Shown here in pieces: positions 9,189-17,307 of a stretch of 64,000 nucleotides of DNA. A program made the position numbers and the translations under genes. The first letter of the stretch is position 1, and each line of letters starts with the position of its first letter. Under the pieces are notes generated by a model. The model saw nothing but the letters and a program-made list of their open reading frames with translations. It ran no database searches and was not told the DNA's origin. This stretch comes from Clostridium sp. TW13 (lineage in GTDB: Bacteria > Bacillota > Clostridia > Clostridiales > Clostridiaceae). The DNA lies in assembly GCF_024345225.1 (NCBI RefSeq), contig NZ_BROD01000001.1:4154001-4218000 (forward strand). The letters are read 5' to 3'.

Positions 9189-9894
9189 TGAGTTTAATGA
9201 TTATATAGATAGAGTTATAGGAAGCATAGGAGTGACAGGAAGAAGAGAAAAGCAAATTAGGGAAGATTTAATATCATCTCTTATAGAAAAGCAACAGAGT
9301 ACAGGAGAGAGTGATCCTTATAGTTTACTAGGTAATCCTGAGGATGTTGCGGAAGAGTTTAGGGAAAATTTAGAGCTTAAGTCAAGAGGAGTGTATTACA
9401 ATGGGTTTAGATATCCATTTGAGTATATATCAAAAACAAAAGTTTTTGGCATTCCGCTTGTTCATGTAAATACAAATCCATTTGGTGTAGCTAAAGGAAT
9501 ATTTGCAGTTGGAATTACATCAATAGGAGTTTTTAGTTTTGGAGCTATTTCTATAGGTGTATTAAGCTTTGGAGCAATTGCTTTAGGGATTTTAGTAGCT
9601 ATGGGAGGTGTGGCTCTTTCAGGTATATTATCTATGGGAGGAGCAGCCATATCATATACTGTAAGTTTAGGGGGATTAGCAATTGCAAAGTATATATCTA
9701 TAGGTGGATATGCTAGTGCTGACATATCTATTGGAGGAGTGTGTAATGGTATAGTAGCTGCATTTAACCAGCATGGAACTGGACAGTATATGTTTAAATC
9801 TCCAGCGAATCCAGATGAAGTTGTAGCTGCAATAAAGAAAGCTAAACCTCATATGTGGAAATGGGTTATAGAGTTGATAAAAAATCTACTATAA
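9181..9894 (+). CDS. HAAS/DUF1700-like protein with Gly-rich hydrophobic repeats
   Basis: 237 residues. The N-terminal ~70 residues (FNDYIDRVIGSIG, RREKQIREDL, LLGNPEDVAEEF) resemble the HAAS/DUF1700 helical domain that typically follows a PadR regulator. Residues ~105-185 are a hydrophobic, glycine-rich quasi-repeat of G-[AV]-I-[SA]-[IL]-G type (IGVFSFGAISIGVLSFGAIALG), likely several membrane-embedded hairpins or a beta-solenoid-like stack. A short soluble tail ends in WKWVIELIKNLL. It overlaps the PadR stop. Function unknown; the PadR-HAAS pairing suggests membrane or envelope stress sensing. Confidence 0.75.
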   Translation: MSSEFNDYIDRVIGSIGVTGRREKQIREDLISSLIEKQQSTGESDPYSLLGNPEDVAEEFRENLELKSRGVYYNGFRYPFEYISKTKVFGIPLVHVNTNPFGVAKGIFAVGITSIGVFSFGAISIGVLSFGAIALGILVAMGGVALSGILSMGGAAISYTVSLGGLAIAKYISIGGYASADISIGGVCNGIVAAFNQHGTGQYMFKSPANPDEVVAAIKKAKPHMWKWVIELIKNLL

Positions 9895-9949
9895 TGTATA
9901 GACCAAAAGAGATATCAAAGATAAACCAAAGAAGGGAGAGTATCGAACA

Positions 9950-10648
9950 ATGAAAAAATTTAAACGTTATTTAGCAGCTTCAGGGATATTATTATTTTTA
10001 TCTTTTGTAATGTTTTTAGTACATTATTTAATATTTGGGCAATTGGAAAACACTTTATATTATTCTTTGATGAGTTTATGCTTTATTCCAATAAACATTC
10101 TTGCTGTTACTATTGTCTTTGAAAGTTTGGCTCAAAAACGTATTCGAGCAGAAAGGATAAGCAAGTTAAATATGTTGGTTGGATTATTTTTTAGTGATAT
10201 TGGGTTTTATCTGCTAAAGTTAATAGTAGCAGGAGATGAAAAGGTGCAAGCTTTGGATTTGGATTTCAATGATCTAAAAACTTGTAGAAATAAGTTAAGT
10301 AGTCATGATCATGAGGTTAATTTCTATAAAATAGACTATCCTGAGCTTAAAAGCCTTGTAATTAGTGGCAGGGATATGTTATCCAATCTTATAAGTAATG
10401 AGAATATTTTAGAGCATGAGACCTTTGCTAACTTGCTTATGTCATTAATGCATTTAAGAGATGAAATTATGTTTATACAGCATAAGGAATTAACAACAGA
10501 GGATTGCAATCATCTTAGAGGAGATCTTATTAGAGTATATAAAGAATTAACTTTTCAATGGATAAATTATCTTGAACATTTAAAACAATTCTATCCTTAT
10601 CAATATAATAGTGCCATTAAGTTTAATCCTTTTGCTGCTAGCATATAA
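9950..10648 (+). CDS. Uncharacterised membrane protein
   Basis: 232 residues with two clear N-terminal transmembrane segments (about 8-28 and 38-58) followed by a mostly helical cytoplasmic part rich in charged residues. I recognise no family signature. It starts at ATG 9950 after GAAGGGAGAG and lies 55 bases behind the HAAS protein with no terminator in between, so it may be the third gene of the PadR operon. A large inverted repeat follows it. Confidence 0.75.
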   Translation: MKKFKRYLAASGILLFLSFVMFLVHYLIFGQLENTLYYSLMSLCFIPINILAVTIVFESLAQKRIRAERISKLNMLVGLFFSDIGFYLLKLIVAGDEKVQALDLDFNDLKTCRNKLSSHDHEVNFYKIDYPELKSLVISGRDMLSNLISNENILEHETFANLLMSLMHLRDEIMFIQHKELTTEDCNHLRGDLIRVYKELTFQWINYLEHLKQFYPYQYNSAIKFNPFAASI

Positions 10649-10667
10649 GAAAAATATGGTGTTTCTT

Positions 10668-10702
10668 TTGCTCTTATTTATTTACTAAATAAATAAGAGC
10701 AA
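10668..10702. terminator. Perfect 16-bp hairpin between the membrane protein and methyltransferase genes
   Basis: TTGCTCTTATTTATTT and its complement around an ACT loop. No T run follows on the plus strand, so termination may be incomplete or the hairpin may stabilise the mRNA end. Confidence 0.55.
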
Positions 10703-10763
10703 CTCATATGTTAAAAAACATGTTAATATAAACATGAATTATTGTATTTGTGGGGGAGAGCAT

Positions 10764-11444
10764 ATGAGTATAGAAAATAATGAGAGTTTTGATTTAGAAG
10801 AAATGGGTAGCTTTTTTGATAAAAGAGTCGATGGATATGAAGAACATATGATGAATGAAGTTGATGGTGCTGACAGATATTATAAGGAAACAGCTAAATA
10901 TATTCCTGAGGGTAATGAAATAAAATTGTTAGATTTAGGATGTGGGACAGGTCTTGAATTAGAGGAAATATTTAAGGTTAATCCTACAGTTAGTGTTACA
11001 GGTATAGATCTGTCAACAAAGATGTTAGAAAAACTTACACAAAAGTATAGTTCTAAAAAAGAACAAATTACATTGATTAATGGGTCTTATTTTGATGTGG
11101 ATTATAATAAAGAAATATACAATGCAGCTGTTTCGGTTATGACATTGCATCATTTTACTCATGATGAAAAGCTAAATATATACAAGAAGATATATGATAG
11201 TTTGATTTGTGGGGGAATATATATTGAGACAGATTATACAGCATTAGATCAAGAAGATGAGAATCATTTCTTTGCAGAGTTAGAGCGTATAAAGGTTGAA
11301 AATAATATAACAGAAGGATTTTACCATTATGATACACCTTGTACAGTTGAAAATATAATAATGTTGTTGAAAAAAGCAGGGTTTAGTAATCCGGAATTAA
11401 AATGGAGATTTAACGGTACCTCAATTATAGTTGCACAAAAATAA
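10764..11444 (+). CDS. Class I SAM-dependent methyltransferase
   Basis: 226 residues with motif I LLDLGCGTG, the acidic end of strand 2 (VTGIDLS), the strand-4 region AAVSVMTLHHF and post-motif GGIYIETDY, the ordinary Rossmann-like methyltransferase layout. The HHF and DY residues resemble small-molecule or UbiE/TehB-like enzymes, but the substrate is not predictable. ATG 10764 is chosen because GGGGGAG sits just upstream; the in-frame ATG 10734 has no ribosome site. It is a single-gene unit between two hairpins. Confidence 0.88.
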   Translation: MSIENNESFDLEEMGSFFDKRVDGYEEHMMNEVDGADRYYKETAKYIPEGNEIKLLDLGCGTGLELEEIFKVNPTVSVTGIDLSTKMLEKLTQKYSSKKEQITLINGSYFDVDYNKEIYNAAVSVMTLHHFTHDEKLNIYKKIYDSLICGGIYIETDYTALDQEDENHFFAELERIKVENNITEGFYHYDTPCTVENIIMLLKKAGFSNPELKWRFNGTSIIVAQK

Positions 11445-11484
11445 AGTTTAGATTTCTTTGAATATTTAATGATTAGATATTAGA

Positions 11485-11525
11485 AATAAGCTGGTGATAT
11501 AAAGTCACCGGCTTATTTTTTATGA
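11485..11525 (+). terminator. Terminator of the methyltransferase gene
   Basis: AATAAGCTGGTGA pairs with TCACCGGCTTATT (one G-U) and is followed by a T run. Confidence 0.85.
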
Positions 11526-11680
11526 AAGATAAACACTAATATATAATTAAAGAATTTGTTTAGATGTATATAAAAATAGATTGACAAAAAATAAAAATAG
11601 GGATAAAATTTAATTAGATAAACATAGAAATAGATTCGCAGGTATAATTCTAAATAATATGAAATAGATTGGGGGATATT

Positions 11681-12718
11681 ATGGAGTTTGTAGATGTTAT
11701 TCCAAAGATAGTTAGTGGGTTTGAGATAGAAAAAGGTAAAATAGTATTTTTAAATTTTTGGGGAGAAAATAAGGATTTAGATATTTTGGATAAAATGGCA
11801 ATTCAAATTGCAAAGGTGGGAGGAATCCCAATTAAGTGGCAACAATCTAGAGAATTTATTAAAAATTACTTTTCTGAGGTATCAGGAGACCATTTAAATT
11901 TTCCAGAAAAATATTATGATATATTTAAAATAGCTGATGTTGTGGTAGATATTTTCATGTATAATCCAAGACCACATAAAGATTTTCCTAAGGATAAATT
12001 CGAGTTTTATTCTGAGCATTTAAGGAAACTCTTTAGCACTCTTACTAAGGATAAGCAAATGTTTATTCAAATTAGAATACCAACAGAGGAAAATGCTAGG
12101 GATGAAGAATTAGATTTTAGAACTTATAATGATGCAATGTATAATGCTTTGAATATTGATTTTAATCAACTTAAAGATGAGTGCACAAGCCTTGTGGGTA
12201 AATTGGTGAATAGAAATAAGGTTAAAATTTATAGCAGAGATAGCAATGTACTTTCATTCAATTTAGAAAATAGGCAATGGTATAAGGATGATGGAACAGG
12301 TGATATTCCTTGTGGAGAGATTTATATAGCTCCAATAGAAGAGAGTGCAGAGGGGACAATTCTAATTACTGAATTTATTTTAAATGGTGAAAAGTTTTCT
12401 GATATATTATTAGAATTTAACAAGGGGAAATTGGTTAAGTGTTCTTGTAATGAAGTATTTGAATTTGTAAATGGGTTTAAAGGTGACAGTGATATTATTG
12501 CTGAGTTTGGAATAGGGCTAAATGAAAATGTTAGGAAGCTTATAGGATGTACAGTTATAGATGAAAAGTGTAAAGGAACTGCACATATAGCAATAGGAAT
12601 GAATGATATGTTTGGAGGAAAAAATTCATCTAACCTTCATCTAGATTTTATTTTTCAGCCAATTAAAATTGAAATAGATGATGAGTTGTTTATGAATGGA
12701 CCAAACATAGTTATATAA
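11681..12718 (+). CDS. M29-type aminopeptidase homologue
   Basis: 345 residues, shorter than characterised M29 aminopeptidases (about 400-410). The C-terminal half carries the family's metal-site pattern: Pro-Cys-Gly-Glu in IPCGEIYIAP, then EFGIGLN, then DEKCKGTAHIAIG and GGKNSSNLHLD, providing the expected Glu, His and Asp ligands. The N-terminal half has the ADVVVDIFM-type fold of this family. M29 enzymes are two-metal leucyl/broad aminopeptidases; relatives also include ring-opening dioxygenases, so substrate is open. ATG 11681 follows a GGGGGAT site. A helical protein gene follows after 47 bases. Confidence 0.82.
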   Translation: MEFVDVIPKIVSGFEIEKGKIVFLNFWGENKDLDILDKMAIQIAKVGGIPIKWQQSREFIKNYFSEVSGDHLNFPEKYYDIFKIADVVVDIFMYNPRPHKDFPKDKFEFYSEHLRKLFSTLTKDKQMFIQIRIPTEENARDEELDFRTYNDAMYNALNIDFNQLKDECTSLVGKLVNRNKVKIYSRDSNVLSFNLENRQWYKDDGTGDIPCGEIYIAPIEESAEGTILITEFILNGEKFSDILLEFNKGKLVKCSCNEVFEFVNGFKGDSDIIAEFGIGLNENVRKLIGCTVIDEKCKGTAHIAIGMNDMFGGKNSSNLHLDFIFQPIKIEIDDELFMNGPNIVI

Positions 12719-12765
12719 AAGATAACTAATTGTTCAATGTGAATTATATGGAGGGAATAAAGAAA

Positions 12766-13161
12766 ATGGAATTATGTGAGGAATTAAAGAAAGACTACTT
12801 AGATAAACTTGAAGAGTTATTAAATGTTTATAATGGAAAATCAAAAGAATTGAGAAAGCAAGGAGCAAATGATGAAGCTATATTGGAGACAATAAAGGGA
12901 AATATAGTAGATATATTTTCAAAGGTTTTTAATGTGAGTTATAATAAGTCATGTAAATCTAATAAAGCACAGAAGGATAAACTGAATGATCTGTCAATGA
13001 TGTATCTTGCTTTCTTTGATAAAATTTCAGCACCATGGAAGGAAAAGATGGCGAAAGATAAGGAGCATGATATGATGGAGGAATACTATATAGAAGAAAT
13101 TAAGCTTGAAACAGCAGAAAAAGTAAAGGCAATTTTTTTAGAATATCATGATAAGTATTGA
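12766..13161 (+). CDS. Small helical protein of unknown function
   Basis: 131 residues, highly charged and predicted almost entirely helical (EELKKDYLDKLEELLNVYNG, ELRKQGANDEAILETIKGNI, EIKLETAEKVKAIFLEY), with no membrane segment and no motif I recognise. ATG 12766 is placed by the GGAGGG site at 12750. It is 47 bases behind the M29 peptidase gene and probably cotranscribed. Its stop codon directly abuts a copy of the dispersed hairpin element. Confidence 0.7.
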   Translation: MELCEELKKDYLDKLEELLNVYNGKSKELRKQGANDEAILETIKGNIVDIFSKVFNVSYNKSCKSNKAQKDKLNDLSMMYLAFFDKISAPWKEKMAKDKEHDMMEEYYIEEIKLETAEKVKAIFLEYHDKY

Positions 13162-13224
13162 GCATCTGAAAGCAAATAGGTTTATATGCGAGTCTATTTG
13201 GACTTGTTATTTATTTTCAGATGA
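13162..13224 (+). repeat. Dispersed hairpin element, copy A
   Basis: CATCTGAAA (13163-13171) pairs with TTTCAGATG (13215-13223); CAAATAG pairs internally with CTATTTG. The last 34 bases (13191-13224) are identical to copy C before the hydrogenase gene, 42 kb away. It sits between the helical-protein stop codon and the ArsR ribosome site. Confidence 0.75.
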
Positions 13225-13240
13225 TGTAAAGGAGAATTAA

Positions 13241-13795
13241 ATGGATATAGATTGTATAAGCATTTTTAAATGTCTGGCTGATAAGTCACGATTACTTATT
13301 ATAAATAATTTGATGGAAGGTCCGATGTATGTTGAATTATTGTCCCAGAGATTGAATTTAGCACCATCCACAATATCATTTCATCTAAAAAAACTTGAAG
13401 CAGTTAATTTAGTTCATTCCCTTAAGGAGCAATATTATGTGGTTTATCATTTAAATAGTGAAATTCTTTCTTTAAGTTTGAATGACTTAATTAATGTAGA
13501 AGAAGCGGAAGTTGATGAGCAAGGAGAAAGAGAACAACAGTATAGAGATAGTGTAATAGCAGCTTTTTTTGAGTATGGTAAGCTTAAATCTATTCCTGTA
13601 CAACAGAAGAAAAGAAAAATTGTATTAGAAGAAATCGCAAAGAGTTTTGAAACAAACAGAAAATATACCGAGAGGGAAGTAAATATTATTATTGCTGATT
13701 TCAATGATGACTTTTGTACTATTAGGCGAGAGATGGTTGGGTTCAATATACTCCAGAGAGAAAACAGTATATATAAGTTAGTAGATGAAAATTAG
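13241..13795 (+). CDS. ArsR-type regulator with C-terminal DUF2087 domain
   Basis: 184 residues. Residues 1-80 are an ArsR winged helix (IFKCLADKSRLLIINNLM, YVELLSQRLNLAPSTISFHLKKLE, YYVVYHLN). Residues ~120-180 match the DUF2087 domain often fused to such regulators (KRKIVLEEIAKSFE, YTEREVNIIIADF, RREMVGFNILQRE). No cysteine metal site typical of arsenic/cadmium sensors is visible in the DNA-recognition helix, so the signal is unknown. AAAGGAG precedes ATG 13241, right behind hairpin element A. A terminator follows. Confidence 0.9.
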   Translation: MDIDCISIFKCLADKSRLLIINNLMEGPMYVELLSQRLNLAPSTISFHLKKLEAVNLVHSLKEQYYVVYHLNSEILSLSLNDLINVEEAEVDEQGEREQQYRDSVIAAFFEYGKLKSIPVQQKKRKIVLEEIAKSFETNRKYTEREVNIIIADFNDDFCTIRREMVGFNILQRENSIYKLVDEN

Positions 13796-13800
13796 GAATT

Positions 13801-13838
13801 AGACTGTAGATAAAAATATCTGCAGTTTATTTTTTTAC
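13801..13838 (+). terminator. Terminator of the ArsR/DUF2087 gene
   Basis: ACTGTAGATA pairs with TATCTGCAGT (one G-U) around AAAA, followed by TTATTTTTTT. Confidence 0.8.
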
Positions 13839-14017
13839 ACGATAGAGTTCTATCTAATTTAAATATATAAATGTAAAATTAAATTAACATATTTGAAAAA
13901 AATAAAGTTTAAGAAAAGAATGAAATGTCACAAAACAAAGAAATATATCGCAAAATGATAAAAGTTCTCATAATATGTAGACAAGAAAATTAAAATGTTA
14001 TAGAATTATTATAATTA

Positions 14018-14107
14018 AAAAGAGCAAATCTATCGAAAGGTGGAGACGCAAAGCCATGAGTCTAAAGCAATTATTTAATAAGTGCTATGATTGTCAGGCT
14101 GCCATAG
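14018..14107 (+). promoter_or_regulatory. c-di-GMP-I (GEMM) riboswitch
   Basis: The conserved core is present in order: GCAAA, a stem capped by a GAAA tetraloop (UCUAUC-GAAA-GGUGGA), GACGCAAAGCCA, a GUCUAAAGC...GCUAUGAU helix with variable loop, and CAGGCUGCC at the 3' side. These are the hallmark bases of the c-di-GMP-I aptamer. It lies 170-260 bases upstream of cheY and is followed by a terminator, so it most likely controls transcription of the whole chemotaxis operon. Whether ligand turns it on or off cannot be decided by eye. Confidence 0.93.
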
Positions 14108-14196
14108 AAAAGATTAACCAATTGAAGTTTTATATTATAATTTTAATTATGAATTATAAAGTATAAATTGATATTAGTTAAGATAATGAACGTTGT

Positions 14197-14239
14197 TTCA
14201 ATATGGTAAGCAAGATTGATTGCTTGCCATATTTTTTTA
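14197..14239 (+). terminator. Riboswitch-associated terminator upstream of cheY
   Basis: ATATGGTAAGCAA pairs with TTGCTTGCCATAT (one G-U) around GATTGA, followed by seven T. It sits between the c-di-GMP aptamer and the cheY ribosome site and is the probable expression platform. Confidence 0.85.
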
Positions 14240-14278
14240 ATCCAAAAATATTTAGGTAATTGTAGGGAGAGTAATAAC

Positions 14279-14641
14279 ATGAAAAAAATATTAATAGTTG
14301 ACGATGCTGCATTTGTAAGAAAAAAGATTAGATTACTAGTAGAACAAAATGATTTTGAAGTTGTAGGCGAAGCAGAAAATGGGATTGAGGCATTAAATAT
14401 GTATAAGTTGTACAAGCCTGATATCGTAACCATGGATATCACAATGCCACTAATGGATGGTATAGAAGCTCTAAAATCTATCTTAAATTTTGATCCAAAA
14501 GCCAAAGTTGTAGTTGTTTCTGCCTTAGGACAAGAAGCTCAAGTTAAAAGAGCTGTATTAAGCGGTGCAAAATCATTTATAGTAAAACCATTAAATGATG
14601 AATATGTAATCAATGCTTTAAGAAAGGTAGCAGCTATGTAG
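14279..14641 (+). CDS. cheY: CheY chemotaxis response regulator
   Basis: A 120-residue stand-alone receiver domain with the acidic pair DD (residues 8-9), phospho-acceptor Asp in PDIVTMDITMP, the switch Ser in VVVVSALG and Lys in FIVKPL. CheY accepts phosphate from CheA and binds the flagellar motor. It is the first gene after the riboswitch terminator. ATG 14279 is preceded by AGGGAG; an upstream in-frame start would lie inside the terminator. Confidence 0.95.
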   Translation: MKKILIVDDAAFVRKKIRLLVEQNDFEVVGEAENGIEALNMYKLYKPDIVTMDITMPLMDGIEALKSILNFDPKAKVVVVSALGQEAQVKRAVLSGAKSFIVKPLNDEYVINALRKVAAM

Positions 14642-14670
14642 TAGTGGGCTAAAAAGGGAAGGGGATTATA

Positions 14671-16722
14671 GTGTCAGAGAAGTACGTAGATGAGTCATTA
14701 ACAGATATATATATTTTTGAAACTGTTCAACTTATCGAACAACTAGAACAACTAATTCTTTCTTGTGAAAAAACAAACGATTATTCTTCAGAATACATTA
14801 ATGAGGTATTTAGGATTATGCATACCATAAAGGGCTCATCCTCTATGATGTTTTTTCAGAATATAACAGCTTTAGCTCATTCCATAGAAGATTTATTTTA
14901 TTTTATACGGGAGGAGAAAAATTTAAGTTTAGACTTCTCTAATATATCAGACTTAATTCTTTATGGAGTTGACTTCATTAAGGGAGAAATTGAAAAACTA
15001 AAAAGTGGTGTTGAACTGGATGGTGATGCTACAAGTTTAACAAATGATATAAAACTGTTATTAAGCGCATTAAAGGAAGCTAATGCGTGTAAAAGTAATG
15101 ATGGTAGCATAGAGTGCGCGAATGTATATGAGAGTGGAAGTAATCAGAACATTGCGGAAGGTAAATCTTTTAAAGCTAAAGTTATCTTTGAAGAAGGCTG
15201 CGAGATGGAAAACTTCAGAGCACTTATGGTAGTTAATAATTTAAAGGAGATAACAGATGATTTATGTTATTTTCCAGAGGATATAGAAGATAATGATGAT
15301 ACTTGCAAAACAATAAGAGAAAGTGGTTTCGATATATATTTTAATTCGGATAAAACTTATGATGAAATTTATGAGTATTTAGTAAATACAACTATTTTAT
15401 TAGATAAATTGCAATTGACTAAGTTAGAAGAATTGGTTGAGGATGTCAAAGAAGTTGTTCAGCAAGAAGCAAAATCTGAAAATGCATATAATGCTGTTAA
15501 GAGAAATGCTGTTGAAAGAGTAGAGAAGCAGGTATCAAAAGATATACAAACACAATCAAATGAGAATATTATAAGTGTAAACATAGGAAAAGTAGATAAT
15601 CTTATGAACTTGGTTGGAGAGTTAGTAATTGCAGAGGCTATGGTTACTCAAAATCCTGAAATTAAAGACTTAGAACTTGAAAATTTTAAAAAGGCATCAA
15701 GACAGCTTCATAAGATTATAAGTGAATTGCAGGATAGTGTAATGTCAATTAGGATGGTACCTATTGCAAATACATTTAATAAGATGCAAAGAATAGTTAG
15801 AGATATGAGTAAAAAACTAAATAAGGACGTAGAGCTTGAACTAGTAGGTAAAGAGACAGAAGTTGATAAAAAAATCATCGAGCATATATCAGATCCACTA
15901 ATGCATCTTATAAGAAATTCTATAGATCACGGTATTGAGAGTACAGAAGAAAGGTTAGCTAATGGTAAGTTTGATTCGGCAAAGGTAATTTTAGAGGCTA
16001 AGAATTCTGGAGAAGATATCTTAGTTTTAGTAAAGGACAATGGAAAAGGTTTAGATAGAAATAAAATACTTAAAAAAGCTAATGAAAATGGGTTGCTAAG
16101 AAAACCAGAGTATGAAATGACAGATAAGGAAGTATATAATCTTATTTTTCAACCAGGATTTTCAACAAAGGAAAGTGTAAGTGAGTTTTCTGGACGTGGT
16201 GTAGGAATGGATGTTGTGTGCAAGAATATAGAATCAATTGGGGGAACAGTACTTATTGATTCTGTACTAAATGAAGGAACAACAATTACACTTAAGATTC
16301 CAATGACTTTAGCTAGTATTGGAGGTATGAATGTACGAGTCGGAAAATCACAATATATAATACCCACTACTATTATAAAGCAATTTTTCAGAGTAGCTGA
16401 AAAAGATATAATTACTGATCCAAATGGTAATGAAATGATAATGGTAAGAGGTGAGTGCTACCCAGTTATAAGGTTATATGAGGTATATAAAGTTAAAACA
16501 GAGGTTACTAATGTTTCAGATGGAATAGTTATGATAGTGGAAACCAAAAACAGAAATATATGCATTCTGGTAGATGAATTAATAGGAGAGCATCAAGTAG
16601 TAGTAAAGGCATTGCCTAGTTACATAAGAAAATTTAATCATACAAGAGGAATTACAGGTTGCACCCTTTTGGGTGATGGAAGCATAAGTTTAATACTTGA
16701 TGTTGAGCAGCTTATTGAATAG
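14671..16722 (+). CDS. cheA: CheA chemotaxis histidine kinase
   Basis: 683 residues with the full CheA order: HPt domain with phospho-His51 (HTIKGSS), a P2-like spacer region, dimerisation domain (NLVGELVIAEAM), HATPase domain with N box HLIRNSIDHGIE and G boxes KDNGKGLD and GRGVGMDVV, and a C-terminal CheW-like P5 domain. It phosphorylates CheY and CheB in the receptor array. The start is GTG 14671 after GGGAAGGGG, 29 bases behind cheY. Confidence 0.97.
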   Translation: MSEKYVDESLTDIYIFETVQLIEQLEQLILSCEKTNDYSSEYINEVFRIMHTIKGSSSMMFFQNITALAHSIEDLFYFIREEKNLSLDFSNISDLILYGVDFIKGEIEKLKSGVELDGDATSLTNDIKLLLSALKEANACKSNDGSIECANVYESGSNQNIAEGKSFKAKVIFEEGCEMENFRALMVVNNLKEITDDLCYFPEDIEDNDDTCKTIRESGFDIYFNSDKTYDEIYEYLVNTTILLDKLQLTKLEELVEDVKEVVQQEAKSENAYNAVKRNAVERVEKQVSKDIQTQSNENIISVNIGKVDNLMNLVGELVIAEAMVTQNPEIKDLELENFKKASRQLHKIISELQDSVMSIRMVPIANTFNKMQRIVRDMSKKLNKDVELELVGKETEVDKKIIEHISDPLMHLIRNSIDHGIESTEERLANGKFDSAKVILEAKNSGEDILVLVKDNGKGLDRNKILKKANENGLLRKPEYEMTDKEVYNLIFQPGFSTKESVSEFSGRGVGMDVVCKNIESIGGTVLIDSVLNEGTTITLKIPMTLASIGGMNVRVGKSQYIIPTTIIKQFFRVAEKDIITDPNGNEMIMVRGECYPVIRLYEVYKVKTEVTNVSDGIVMIVETKNRNICILVDELIGEHQVVVKALPSYIRKFNHTRGITGCTLLGDGSISLILDVEQLIE

Positions 16723-16788
16723 TAAAGCTTATTTGATTTAAGAATTATGCTGACAACTCACTAATGGTTATAAGGAGTGAAAACTAAA

Positions 16789-17283
16789 ATGAATGATGAT
16801 GTTAAGCAAGAGTTCTTGGAAGATGAAGAGGACACTCAAAAAGGTAGATTTCTTACATTTATGATAGAGGAAATATCTTATGGTATAGAAGTTATGTACG
16901 TTAAAGAAATAATAGGAATTCAGCCTATAACAGAAGTGCCTGAAATACCTGAATATGTGAAAGGTATAGTTAATTTAAGAGGAAATATTATACCTGTTAT
17001 GGATGTTAGACTTAGATTTAAAAAGCAAGCTTTAGAATATAATGATAGAACTTGCATTATTGTGGTAGAGGTTCAAGATATGCTTGTAGGGCTTATTGTT
17101 GATAGGGTATCAGATGTTGTTTTAATTAATGATGCTGATATTGTCTCACCACCAGAGTTTAACAATATTAATAATAGATATATTAAGGGCATAGGCAAGA
17201 TGGCAAATGATGTGAAACTTATCTTAGACTGTGATAAGTTATTAAATGATGATGATATGGAAGCTTTAACGAAAAGGATATAA
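16789..17283 (+). CDS. cheW: CheW coupling protein
   Basis: 164 residues with a single CheW fold: FLTFMIEEISYGIEVMYVKEII, PEIPEYVKGIVNLRGNIIPVMD and LIVDRVSDVV. It links receptors to CheA. ATG 16789 is used because AAGGAG overlaps the alternative GTG at 16777. It lies between cheA and the receptor gene in the same operon. Confidence 0.95.
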   Translation: MNDDVKQEFLEDEEDTQKGRFLTFMIEEISYGIEVMYVKEIIGIQPITEVPEIPEYVKGIVNLRGNIIPVMDVRLRFKKQALEYNDRTCIIVVEVQDMLVGLIVDRVSDVVLINDADIVSPPEFNNINNRYIKGIGKMANDVKLILDCDKLLNDDDMEALTKRI

Positions 17284-17307
17284 TATATAGAGGGTAGGGG
17301 TAATGTA

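Noticed and set aside
9462-9725. Antisense frame (87 residues) inside the HAAS/glycine-repeat gene
   Set aside because: It is a Pro/Thr/Ala-rich shadow of the Gly-rich repeat on the other strand, without a ribosome site.
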